The notes under the pieces: model-generated
Database searches by the model: none
The model's input: the letters and a program-made list of their open reading frames with translations, nothing else
What the model was told of the DNA's origin: nothing
Position numbers and translations under genes: made by a program
Assembly (NCBI GenBank): GCA_932294295.1
Contig: OW028580.1
Coordinates: 24,600,975 to 24,664,974 of the forward strand
Source: Alitta virens
Lineage: Eukaryota; Annelida; Polychaeta; Phyllodocida; Nereididae
Direction of reading: 5' to 3'
DNA length: 64,000 bases
Part shown: one piece after another, positions 1 through 11,350 of the stretch
How positions within the stretch are numbered: the first letter of the stretch is position 1
Layout: every line of letters begins with the position of its first letter

Positions 1-325
1 GGTGTTTTAGTCTATTATTTATATGATTTATGAACTAGCCCAGTTTCAGAAAATATGAGCGCTGCAGAACTTATTTTTATACCCCTATTTTCCATAGCAT
101 GATCTCTGTTTCGAATTCAATTAATTTTATTAACACAAATTACTCATCCATACTCCCTATGTAGTAAAAAGTATTTTTTGCCATTTCGTACTTATGAGCA
201 CTATACTACAAAACAAAGAGACCCCCCAGACTCACAATGACTGATTTTGTGGCCCTGATACTGTGCCACTGGGTGATGTCAGCCTGTGATGAGGGGGAAC
301 AGCATCCCAGCATCATCAGATCATC

Positions 326-326
<1 letters not shown>

Positions 327-361
<35 letters not shown>

Positions 362-362
362 A
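327..362. repeat. CTG/CAG trinucleotide repeat
   Basis: About 12 uninterrupted CTG units. The poly-alanine frames on both strands are a by-product. Confidence 0.95.
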
Positions 363-621
363 GTCTCTGTTGCTACTGCGTCTTTTGATAGGATAACGCT
401 GGTTTGCATGATGACATGAAACTGCCTTGTTGGTTGTCTCCACTGGTTTTGTTTTCAGTTATTCCATGGAGACAAGATTATCTCCATGGTTGTTCCAGCC
501 AAGTCTAATTAATATAGAAAAAGTAGAGCTAGGTAAATTGATTATACGATATATATAAAAGGAAATAATTGCTATTCTATTTTATTGAAAATCGAACCTT
601 AACCAGAGCTGGCCAATGTCG

Positions 622-938
622 AATAGAGTCTTTTCACTGAGCAGCCCCGAAATTCAGCAGGACATAAGTCTTTCCTCTCCTCTTATTACTCATTTCGCTT
701 TCAGACATAATATGTCATAACTAAGTGATTCCATAAATATAATTTTTCTCTACAGAAATCAACTAAATGATAAGATGTCAAATATACATTAAAATGCACT
801 AAAAATACTACTGCTAGGATGCGCTTTCCTTCAGCCAATCAGAGTCAAGGGTGGGGGAACTTTTTCAGCCAATATAATTGCTAGTATTCTGTCGAAGCCA
901 CCTGGTAGAAATACAGAGAACCTTCCGTGAAAATCCAT
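622..938 (-). mobile_element. Element A MITE, copy 1
   Basis: About 320 bp, reverse orientation. It starts AATAGAGTCTTTTCACTGA and ends CCTTCCGTGAAAATCCA. These are imperfect terminal inverted repeats: the two 18-base ends TAGTGGATTTTCACGGAA and TAGAGTCTTTTCACTGAA agree at 14 positions. The interior shares the CCAATCA / GCCAATA blocks and a short GGATGCRCTTTSCTTCAGCC segment with seven other copies. No ORF; class not assigned. Confidence 0.85.
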
Positions 939-1339
939 ATATAATAAATCCGAATTCATCTTGCTGCTGGTCCATTTAAACTTTGCAAAGCTGCAAGGCA
1001 GAAAAACTCCTTGCCTTAGGCCTCATTAAACTTATCTGTTTTCATCATCAAGAAAGAGAGATAGGACTGGGGCTGTATAGTCCCATAATGGCATGGCATG
1101 CCAGCAACTTGCTGTTTCGTTGATGACAGATCGGTATCAGTCAGTGTCTGAAGTTTTTGATGGAAAGCTTGGATCATCTGTCTTAGCTAATGAGTCTTCA
1201 GATGCATGAACTGTGGTGTGAAAGTATTGGAAATGAAATGATCTATTTTAGATATCGCAAATGATCACATCATGTCTGTTCATGTTCAAGCATTACCCAC
1301 TGAGGAGGACGGCTGGGTGTTGTAGTCGTTAAGGCAATA

Positions 1340-1553
1340 CACTCCTTTCACACGGCAGCCATGTTGGCATTTTTGCCTCGTTGACCTCTCCTTGCACTCA
1401 GATATAGTATTTTGACGTCATCAGTAGACAATGGCCATGATGAGGTTGCACATTGAAAGAACAATGGAGAAGTAATGATGTCATAATATATGACGTAATC
1501 AAAATGAGGTCAATGAGGCAAAAATACCAACATGGCTGCCGCACGAAAGGGTG
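1340..1553. mobile_element. TA-flanked MITE with about 48-bp inverted repeats
   Basis: Arms read CACTCCTTTCACACGGCAGC and (reversed) CACCCTTTCGTGCGGCAGCC, then CATGTTGG-N-ATTTTTGCCTC and TTGACCTC in both. TA at each outer edge. Each arm contains GCAGCCATGTTGG, close to the YY1 consensus. The centre has TGACGTCATCA. No ORF. Confidence 0.86.
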
Positions 1554-1671
1554 TATGGTCAGCTCTGTCTACCTTGGATAATGACACCATGGGTGAACAG
1601 AGATCCAAGCGCTCTACTACAGTAAACATGCTGAAGATCCTAACTTAGTGTTTTACCCAGCCACTTTTCAG

Positions 1672-1995
1672 TAGTGGATTTTCACGGAAAGTTATCTGTA
1701 TTTCCACCAGGCGGCTAAAACAGAATACTGCAATTCTATTGGCTGAAAAAGTTCCCACCCTTGGCTGTGATTGGCTGAAGCAAAGTGCATCCTAGCAGCA
1801 GTATTTTTAGTGCATTTTAATGTATATTTGACACTTTATCATTTAGTTGATGTTTGATATTTTTGTGAGAAAGTTATATTTATGGAATCAGTTAGTTATT
1901 ATCTACTGTGTCTGAAAAGTAAAATGAGTAATAAGAGGAGAGGAAAGACCTATGTCCTGCTGAATACAGGGCTGTTTAGTGAAAAGACTCTGTTG
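1672..1995 (+). mobile_element. Element A MITE, copy 2
   Basis: Forward full-length copy, TAGTGGATTTTCACGGAA at the left end and GTGAAAAGACTCTGTTG at the right. The interior contains ATTGGCTGAAAAAGTTCCCA and a second ATTGGCTGAAG, matching copies 1, 3, 6 and 7. It lies 734 bp from copy 1 in the opposite orientation. Confidence 0.87.
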
Positions 1996-2796
1996 CCAAA
2001 ACTCAATTGGAAGTTTGCATGAGAAATTACTTTACTGTATACTGTACATGTACTTCAGAGTAGTCTGTCTCTTTATATGAAGTTATAAAAGTACAAAAAA
2101 AAAATACTGTATTGGGGTTTTGGTTTAATATGGTTCTGGGTTGAAACTCGAGTAGATGAATCACCTAAAAAATTTTACACATTTGATTTTGTGTAGTTTG
2201 CAAACCAATACACTGCATTCTATCCAAATCCATCCTCATTTTGTGTCATCCCAGTCACAACCAGAGAATTAGGCCAGGAATCTGGGTCAAGGTCAGTGTC
2301 GTTGCATGAGAGTCTGTGATTGGCTAATTAAGTGCCATTAGACTAATGCAGCGATTAGTGTTATTAGGCTGTCTAACTGCTTAATGCTTTTGGAGTCAGA
2401 CTTGTCTCTGCAGCATTAGGCATTAGGGGATTTCCCTGTTCTTGGATTCCATTAGGGCTAAATACAGATCTGTGTGCTGTCTGACAAGGTCATTCTCTAA
2501 TACTAAATGATATTTTCTTATATACAGGGTTTTCCTTAAGAGATTAAGCAAGGAATTTTATATGAAACTTCGTATACTGTACTCAACATTTGGCATTTTT
2601 GTAGTGGTTTCCTGAAGATATTAAACAAAAGAAATTGATGTCATTTAATGAAGTATTATAACCATCAGTGGTTACATGCCTGTTCTATATGGATATTAAA
2701 AACACAAAGTTAATAACCTTCATTATTTTTGTAAATTTAAAATAATTTAATTTTGTAACGGTAACCAGCAGCAGTAAATACTATTACATACCAATC

Positions 2797-2842
2797 TCCT
2801 CTCCTCTCCTTTCCTCTCCTTTCCTCTCCTCTCCTCTCTTCT
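2797..2842. repeat. TCTCC polypyrimidine tract
   Basis: Repeated TCTCC and TTTCC words, 46 bases of pure pyrimidine. Confidence 0.85.
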
Positions 2843-3204
2843 CTGACATTTTTTCTTGACCCTGTCCTTCTGGGAGGAAGCTTACTTGCCCTCTGACCCA
2901 GGTTGACCCTGGCTGACCTTTAGTGACCTACTTGTCTGACATAATTAAGGCCTTGTTGTACCGACTCAGTAATGGTCTGCACGAGGCTGTAAAACTTGCA
3001 GAAATCACAGAAATAACTCTGGTTGGTGGAAGTCTGTTGATCAATTGGGGAAGACATTTATAGTATTACTCAATTGGAAGTAATTTGGGACCTCGCTTTC
3101 AAGTGAGAAATGGCTCAATTTATGTTTCTATTACGAGCTTAAGCTACAATCCTGCTGGGACAACTCTTTCGGGTTATTTGAACGATGAGGATAACAGGAG
3201 ATTG

Positions 3205-3285
3205 CTAAGTCATCTGCTAGCAGATAGGCCTAATGGTCTGGTGGCAGTAGTGGGGGTCCTGAGTTCGATTCCAGGAATACCTTAA
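3205..3285 (+). mobile_element. Possible tRNA-like SINE head
   Basis: GAGTTCGATTCCAGG (3261-3275) fits a B box and GGCCTAATGGTCTGGTGGCA lies where an A box would be. No second copy was seen. Confidence 0.35.
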
Positions 3286-4892
3286 GCCTGTTTCGATGCA
3301 TTTGCTTGTAACCCACCCAGTGAAATCACTATTATGCTGGAGTGTTGTAAACAAGCTAGTGGAGTGATTTGTCTTAGCATGGAGTTCTGGTGGCTCCATG
3401 GTCTTAGTGGCTGTGATATGAAATTGACTAGTTTATTAGAAATATAATTTAGCAATTTTTAGTTACCAGAGGGAGACTTACTAAATCATTTGATTATCAG
3501 TAATGCCATAGAGTTTTGCTTAATGTGATTAAACACTTGTCTGCTTATAAGGACACTGGTGTATTTTTCTCAAATCACTCATGAATCTGCTAAAAATTCA
3601 GGCCAAGATTCATTTATCACTGTAAGCATCCAAGGCAACCAATGTCAGAACATTCAAATTTTGCAATGCTGCCAACAAAATTCTTATGATTTTCTCCTAA
3701 GCACCCAGAGATATGCTGGTGCCATTCCTTTGAGACAGTTATAATGGATAATGATAGATAGGGTTAGAATAACTCCAGATAACCTTCATAACTTCTTTTT
3801 TTCTACTTTTTATCTTCATGTTTTCCTTATCTTCCATCTGTCATAATATGATGGATGACAAAGCATTAATTGAGCCAGAATTATTGCAAAAATAAAACTT
3901 ATTGCTGCCAGAAATAATCATTATGATAATGGTTGCATTTTCAAATGAAATTTCCTGGCTAATTAATCAATTGTCACAGAAAAATGTATTTAAGGAATTG
4001 ATTAAATTAATCCTGTCCTTAACCACGAAAATTGATGGCTTTTAATCAGCAATATTAACAACAAAATTTGCATAATTTTCGAAACTAATTTTTGTTCAAA
4101 TCGAGATCCATTTGCATGCTTTGTTTTATTTGGTCTTTGTCCCTATTAGGCTATTACCAATTAGTAATTATGCTGTTTTGGTGGTAACATTCTCCTTTTC
4201 TTACAATTTGATTTAAAGACACCATAATCAGTGAATAGGTGTTGAGATGTTTACCTGCAATCTGGTTGTGGGTTGAAATCTCTGACATGACCCCTCGAGA
4301 AGAAGCTGGGGCCAAGTCCTCTTGATTGAAAACTATAGATATGATTTAAAGTTCTAAACTAAACGCCGGGGAGAGGCCCTACTCTAAAATGGGAAATATG
4401 ATGCTCTATTACACAATAACGTTTATAACCCCATGAAAATCTGTATTAAGAAACAGGAAAACCTCAAATCAGGAATCACAGGTTTACATTAGCAGTAAAT
4501 GCAAAGAAACTACTGAACAACTTCTTTCCACATTCAAAGAAAGAAAACCTAGATTTCACAAAAAGGTCTTTTGTAAGAGATACCCCTAGCTTAACCCTGT
4601 GTTGATTGCTAGCCAGGGTTTTGGCTTCTAGGGTACATACCCCTTCTTCCTACCCCCCATACCTGCTTCCCTGGCATGCATGGTCCTTTCAGAAATATTC
4701 TTAACCCTTTGGCTGGAGAATTTGGCACCAAACTGAACATAAACAATGGCAGGAACATCAAACAGGTCTTGAGAATTAGGAGAAAGCACCCCAGCAATAC
4801 GTTGTGCATTTTGAATTGAGATGAGGACATGATGGTGCTGTTGAGTCATCTGTATAGAGCATTAGATGTTATGATGATTTATAATTACAGAG

Positions 4893-5063
4893 TCATCACA
4901 TTGGGCAGCTCTTCTGAAGGTCCCGGGTTCGATCCCAGGTCCAGGTACTCTTCGTGAGCTAAATCTCAGCTGGAGGTGCCTTGTACTCGGTGTCTATGCT
5001 GGTCATATAAGCTGGCTAAGCTTCAGACCAGTGGCATTGAGACACTGAAGATTGACTTCAAGA
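4893..5063 (+). mobile_element. tRNA-derived SINE family S2, copy 1
   Basis: B box GGGTTCGATCCC (4924-4935) after CTTCTGAAGGTCCC. Body CTTGTACTCGGTGTCTATGC, 3' part AAGCTGGCTAAGCTTCAGAC then CAGTGGCATTGAGACACTGA. The middle is deleted relative to the copy at 61011. Confidence 0.8.
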
Positions 5064-5299
5064 AAATGAAAAATTCACACTTCGTTTTAAATTAGGCCAC
5101 TGCTTGGGGCTAGTTATAACAATCAGACACATTTCAATTTATGCTCTTATCCATATCAATTTTAAGTACTCCTAATATCGGGACTTTTTGGTTTGACCCA
5201 TACAAATTGGACTACCCTAGAAGCTATTCAATAAAAAAAGGGGAAAAAAACAACAACTTCCAATTGTTCCGATTATCTCTACCACAAATAGACCAGTAG

Positions 5300-5503
5300 C
5301 AGAGGCTTAACTCGGTGGTAGCACACTGGACTGCCAACCAATCGGTTCTGGGTTCGAATCAAGGCCATGTTGGAAGGTGCTTCACCATTCGCCTCATAGC
5401 CTTGGCACCTGCCTGTCCTGATCAGCCCTATCTGGTGCAAAATGGGACGTTAAGGCCAACTCACCCACCACCTCAAATAGACCCAATAAAAACTGCCCAA
5501 TAA
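5300..5503 (+). mobile_element. tRNA-derived SINE family S1, copy 1
   Basis: Head looks like a pol III tRNA promoter: TTAACTCGGTGGTAGCACA (A box region) and GGGTTCGAATC (B box, 5350-5360). Tail GCCTTGGCACCTGCCTGTCC then TGATCAGCCCTATCTGGTGC. Tail words recur in reverse at 9945-10128 and, more diverged, at 22366-22549. Not a functional tRNA: arms do not pair properly. Confidence 0.8.
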
Positions 5504-5994
5504 CAACTTGTATTTCAGCTGAAACTTCATAAATGTCTCTAAAACTTCTCCAAAACTTCTCCTGAAAGTTCAGAAGCTTTGTGTGCAGCCAAAACTAAAT
5601 GAGAGAGTCTGTTGACTTAAGTTCTTGTGTGTGATTACCCTGTCAGAAGTAATGTGGTGATTAGTCTCTGTGTTGTTTTTAGGCTCTGCTTTTAACATGC
5701 TTTACTCCTGTGTCATGTTTGTGTTTGCTGGATTGTGAAAATGACTTGAGTGTAAAATGCTGACAGCAGCTGTGAGGTTGACATTAATATGACAAGTAGA
5801 GTAGTTTGATGTACAGCAGTGTTGTGAGGTTGTGAAAGAGGATTCATGGTGTATACTTGTGATGTGTGAAGGCAGATATCCATATAATTGGGGGATTTCA
5901 GCATATCTGATATCTGACTTGTCTGTTATCATGGTTATATAAATATATAATTGGTTATTGATACTTGTTTTTGAAGCTTAGTTAAACTATATGT

Positions 5995-6310
5995 GATATC
6001 CCTCATAGTTGGGAGTTAACTAACATTTCTGTTGGTTATATCCAAAGGCGGAGGGATATAACAATCAAAAAGGTTAGTTAACTCCTGACTATGAGGGATA
6101 TAACTAACTTATACTTTATAAGGCATATTTACTAATTTATTAGATTTTTTTTATTTATTTTTTTTACTGCCTTTATTACTCAAGACAAGTTCAGTTTGCA
6201 CTCAGGAGGGAGTTTACTAACATTTTCGTTGATTATATCCCTCCTGAGAACAATAGAAAAGGTCACGTGGTGGAGTATAATGGCAGTTATATGCCAGTTA
6301 CAGTACAACA
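5995..6310. mobile_element. Foldback element G, copy 1
   Basis: Near-perfect palindrome at 5995-6102: arms of about 48 bp starting GATATCCCTCATAGTTGGGA and ending GACTATGAGGGATAT, loop CAAAGGCGGAG. It is followed by GGCATATTTACTA..., a TGCCTTTATTA stretch and a second hairpin (6201-6248, CTCAGGAGGGA...TCCCTCCTGAG). The same order recurs at 41831-42060. Confidence 0.78.
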
Positions 6311-7137
6311 ACTAAAGACTGTTCTGGTGAACACAGTTGTGCATAATGCAATATGAATATTCAATAATATATCATACTTTATATGTAAACATGTGATATA
6401 AATAACTGATTTGGTAAAAATTGTAACGTAATTATTAGTAATTTATAGGTAATTTACACAAGATACTATAAATCATATCTTCTTCAATTTATTTTTGCAA
6501 ATAATAAAATTATTTAAAATAAGGTTGCGAATGAAAGTAAAGTGAATATTGAACTGAGATTGCGAATGACTTTTTCTGGACATTGTTATCAGAAGGTTCA
6601 CGTTTGGATAACTAAACTAACCTCAAATATTTTTTTTTCCAAACTGGTGATGGGGTATACTAGAAAGAAAAATATTGAAGTATTGGGGAGGGAAAGTCAG
6701 CTGCTGACAAAACAAATGGAGAAGGCAAGCTATCAAGAAAGTCTGGAAAAGAAAATAAAGCAAGAAAGAAAAAGAGAAAGAAAAACCCTCGGTAGAAAGT
6801 CAAGCAAAGTATTTAGAAGAGAATTATTTGTCTTGCTCTGCATTAGGTAAACTTGGCCAGAGGCAGTGTGTGTTTGTGTGCTTAAAGCTGCACCATAGGA
6901 CCTGTCATTCTCGGGGCAGGTCTAGGATTCTGTATGCTTGAGAGTGCTCAGTCACTGAGTCAGTGAGTGTTGCATGATATCTATGCTGAAATTTGCTTTT
7001 AACTTCTTGTTAAAAAGATATTCTGCCTGGAGATAGTGTTATATCAAAGATCAAAGTATAGTCTATACATGGATTCTTTTTAAAATTTAATGTTCTGTCC
7101 ACAGTTACACAGGCACTTGCTGTGAATAATCAGTATG

Positions 7138-7440
7138 ACTCAATGCAACTGGGTTTGAAGCTTAGTCAGCTTCTATGACCAGACATAATGATAAGATGAT
7201 AAAGCTTGGAGTCCACACCATGATATACCTTTACCCATGGGTGGGGTCTTTCACTTGCTTCAGCATAGACACCGAGTATAAGGCGCTTCCAATTTAACGT
7301 CTCAAGTCATCGACATCAAGCTGGGATGTAGCTCATGAAGAGTGCACAGGCCGGGGATCTAACCCGTGCCCTTCAGCACAGAGTTGGACAATGTGGAGTT
7401 GGCGTATGCCTTAACCATTTAATAGGCCACCCAGCTGCAT
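7138..7440 (-). mobile_element. SINE S2, copy 2 (near full length)
   Basis: Reverse copy with all parts: CTGGGTTTGAAGCTTAGTCA, CATGGGTGGGGTCTTTCACT, TAGACACCGAGTATAAGG, head GGGGATCTAACCCGTGCCCT and a last GGCCACCCAGCTGC. Best guide to the family's full structure of about 300 bp. Confidence 0.85.
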
Positions 7441-8539
7441 TTTTACTTGATAAATAGACGAAGTGCATCATCCAAGAAATCAGCTTTTACTTCTTACACT
7501 GTTTACGGTAACCGTCATTTCATTGACGCAGTTCTATTGATCCAAGTGCTTCCTCTCAGGTCTGCTCCACTGCCTCTCAGGTCTACGAATGTGAAAGACG
7601 GGCGATCTGACAGAGTTGTATGCCATTTCTTACACTATACAAGTGAGACTGCTGCAGTCAGTTGGCAAATGTCTATGGTCAGTTCCTCTTTAATTGGTCA
7701 GGATTTATCCTGGGTCTTTGCAATCATGGGTAAAAGAGTGAATTAGTATGTACACCAAAGGGACCATTCATTGGTGCAGGGGATATCTATGTATAAGTGT
7801 TATCATTGTAGCTACTGAAGCCTGACTGACAGGGCTGTCTAGTCTAAGTGTGCCTACATGCATCAATGTGGATATGATGTGGTCTTATGTGTAATCTCTT
7901 TGAGAGGGAAGATGGAAATTCAGGTGACATTTCAGAAAAAGCTTACTGTAACAATGCCTTTCCCATAACACATCTCTCATGAGTCCAAGAGATACCTTTT
8001 ATGGCAGAATGATATGTGCAGCCCTATATGGCAAGTTTTTGCCTCACACAAATATCCAGGTATACAATAAAACAGCAGATAAACTCAGCACCAAAAACGT
8101 ATATGCTTCATCTGACGTCTAAGAGAATAAGAGGACTGTAAAATGCAGTAAAAACAATATGCATAGTGTTGTATGCAGGAAGTGTTTGCCTCACACTGGT
8201 GAAGTGTTTCATTCACAAAGGGAATGGCAGCAAGTCCTTAGGGGCTTCAGCTTACTTCCACAGTGTGAAGCAGAGTGGAACACATCTAGCATGTTCAATT
8301 AAACACATTGTTTCACACTTTAGACTCCTGAGTGTGACAAACTTGATGGCGGATAATTTGTCATTTTTTCGCCTCATGTTTTTGTAAGATTTATGACAAA
8401 AAAATTCAATACATGAAAAGAGGGAAACCATGTATTGTATTGTGTCAATGCTATACAGCATGTAATGTTACACATTTATCCCATAAGTGGGGGGTTTAAC
8501 ATGCTCCGTTGCGAAGTAGAAAGAACGGCCACTTCAAAA

Positions 8540-8645
8540 TCCAGCCGAGATGTAGCTCATGAGGAGTACTCAGGAGGGGATCAAATCTGGCGCCTTCAGC
8601 AGAGCTTGCCAAAACCCCAACCTGGCCAATGTCTCAGCCAGGCCT
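8540..8645 (-). mobile_element. SINE S2, copy 3 (head only)
   Basis: GAGATGTAGCTCATGAGGAG, GGGGATCAAATCTGGC, CCTTCAGCAGAGCTTG: the tRNA-like head of the family in reverse. A plus-strand open frame across it is not a gene. Confidence 0.7.
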
Positions 8646-9944
8646 CCTTGCAAACCAATGTTGAAATGAAAACGTAAAACAATAGTGAAATTGAATCCAA
8701 CCAGCCCGTTTTAGGAACTGACAGCATCGAACGGAAGTTCACTCAAAACGTTGAGTAATTTTGCAGCTTCAAGTACTGTTTACTGCAGCTGGAAGCAAAC
8801 AGCTATATCCAACTGAAAGTTTTTATTACCGAATATATTGGCAAACTTGTGTAGTGTTGTTGGATACGGTATCGTGATGCGAATTTGCTTTCGGAAACTG
8901 CGCTACTTGTCGACAAAATCCCAACATCCTAATATGGAGTAAAACTTGCTTTACAGTGATCTCTTTCAACTGAACTAGCTCTTTCATTCACTTTGATATT
9001 ATAATACCAGAGAGTGCAAATCGAGATTTCCACATCATCTCTGAGCCCATTTTACCTTCTAGCATCTTCCTTCTCATTTTTGATAGTATTGAGTAACTAT
9101 TGATGAGCCCAGCTTCCTCCTAATGACCCAAGCAACATAGGGCAGAAATAAGAAGGAAGGCTGTAAAGCCCAGCTTCCCAAATATACACTGGAAGCCAAG
9201 CCAAAGTGATCGATACTGTATATATATATATATAGAAACATGAGAAAAGTGTTGGGAGACTGCTGAAAAAATGTGGCGAGTACTGTACATAGTGACACTG
9301 AACTTGACTGAAGGGATAATAGCGTTTCACTTGGAAATGGTATTCATGATAATGTGCCTGGAAAATTGTTACCCATATTTTGTTATTTTTTAATTTGAGT
9401 ATGGCCACTTCAGTATTAAGACTACGCAAATTTCGCCATTAAAACTACAATTTTAAACCCAGTTGTATTTTTGCCATTGAAATTTATATCACAAGAAAAT
9501 CTCACTATTATGTCCAATTTGTGCTACAACAAAGGGGTTTAGTGCAGTATAGCAGACCCAACTTCATGCCCATATTTAGCACACAGCATATATCCCCCTT
9601 TTTTTTTACCAAGTTTTCAAGTTCTGCCACTATTTAGATAACATTTGTGTATTTTCGCGGGGGTGGCACCACCAAGGAATAGAGAAAATAAACCACGTTC
9701 TTGCCTTGAAAAAAGAAATCCGCTGTCGTTTGTGACGTCATTTATTGAACTCAGGCATTTGATGTCATAGGCATGGCAACGAGACTCGCTACATATGGTA
9801 AAAATTTTGGGTCCGCTATACTGCACTTTTTCCCAACAAAGCTGCCTTCTAAATGGTGGGGTAGTAATGTATCCTATTTCTGGCGGTCTGAATATTTCAT
9901 AGCGTTTATGATACTTGTTTGTTCCTCTGGCAGTTCTAAGTTCG

Positions 9945-10128
9945 ATTCCCGGTGGGTTGGTGGGGTGAGCTGGGCTTTACGTCCCATATTTGTGCACCAG
10001 ATAGGGCTGATCAGGACAGGCAGGTGCCAAGGCAGCGAATCGAAGGATCAAGCAACCTTTTAACGTGGGCTAATTCCAACCCAGGACTCAGATGTTGGCA
10101 GCCCAGTGGGCTACAACAGAGATAGGCC
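9945..10128 (-). mobile_element. SINE S1, copy 2
   Basis: Reverse copy: GCACCAGATAGGGCTGATCA, GGACAGGCAGGTGCCAAGGC, then degraded B box TTCCAACCCAGGACTC and CAGCCCAGTGGGCTACAAC. An additional AGTTCGATTCCCGG lies at its left edge. Confidence 0.8.
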
Positions 10129-10965
10129 CCTGGTCTGAATTTAATTCCTGTTTTGGTCCCTGTGCTTGTGTAACATCTAATGCATCATTTATTTTCCACT
10201 ACAAATGATGTTTGACGCGAGTCATGACCTTAGCAAGGGACAAAAAGAAAAACTGACATTTCATTGCAAACCTGACTTCATTACCCACAGAAGATATATG
10301 TCAGGCCAGGGGCAGACCGAAGTGCTTCCGGTGGGTCACTGATCTTCTTGTGTGTGTTGACTTCCGGTTGGTGGCTGCCACCAGGGCTTGTTGGTCAAAA
10401 ATGGCTGCTGATCCTTGTGGGCAATCTAGAGGAAAAAAGAGGGAAAGAAATGACATAAGATACACTTGAGGGCCGTTTAATGCTTTAAGTAATGTTCTTC
10501 GGGCTAAACAGGCTTATGTAGATCTGCCAGACAGACGCTTAGGCTTATTTGTAGCAGCAGATTTGGGGCACATCGGCCAGAGAGCTTTAACATAAACTGC
10601 CTGGGGTATAGATGAGCAATTTGTTCCATTAGTTCTATCAATCGAATGGTGCAGATCATTTAAAGATGGATCAACATGCAATGAAGACAAAATACGAGAA
10701 ATTTGTCTCAATTTAGAGACACAGAAATACAGGTCTAGTGGGTTTCTTGTGATTTCTGGAAGGAGAAAGTGGCTTAGTTGATGACCAGGAGATGAGAAGA
10801 AAATAAAAATAAATGGAATATAGAAATTGGGTGGCTTAGTTGTAAAACTATTGGTGTTGTAGACCAACTGTTGATGCTGCTATTCTGAAATTTCTATATT
10901 TAATCTTTAAACTACCACAGTAGAACCTTGGATAAATCTCTAGTTCATCCAAGGTAGAACAATTA

Positions 10966-11027
10966 ACCTCAACATTATGACCACCCTTGGTCGTAATGGC
11001 GAGGTGGTCGTAATAGAGAGCTTAAAT
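10966..11027. repeat. CCTCACCATTAAGACC-family palindromic repeat
   Basis: AACCTCAACATTATGACCAC then CCTTGGTCGTAATGGCGAGG and TGGTCGTAATAGAGAG. The two halves are inverted copies. ACAGTAGAACCTTGG lies 45 bp to the left. Confidence 0.65.
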
Positions 11028-11053
11028 ACAATTGTAGAAAAGTAGGTTCCGTC

Positions 11054-11350
11054 TAGTGATGTCACGATGATCGATTATACTCAACATCAATTGGTTGTCA
11101 AAAAATTTAAAGCAAACCTATTGCACTTCCTACCTTTAGGAGTTTCATATGATCAGAAATCACTTGAGATACTATACAATTTATGTACAGAGACCTTTAA
11201 TTATCTTGGAAAAATTAGTTATGATAGCAGTTGATTTAAAGTAGGCGACTACTCAGTTATCAACTGCACCCAAACCGACTAATAATCGGTCATCGGTTGA
11301 TGCGCCCAAACCAATGATCGACTACGAAATGTAACTGAGTGACATCACTA
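11054..11350. mobile_element. hAT-like non-autonomous element with 8-bp target duplication
   Basis: Perfect 12-bp TIR TAGTGATGTCAC at both ends, flanked by a perfect 8-bp direct repeat GTTCCGTC (11046-11053 and 11351-11358). Eight-base duplications and TAG-type ends are typical of the hAT superfamily. 297 bp, no transposase. The interior has GATCGAT- and CCCAAACC-type subrepeats. Confidence 0.88.

Noticed and set aside
6542..6850. 102-codon frame with a Lys/Arg/Glu-rich end
   Set aside because: GTG start, no recognisable domain, basic part reflects an AAGAAAG-rich tract; no splice or promoter support.
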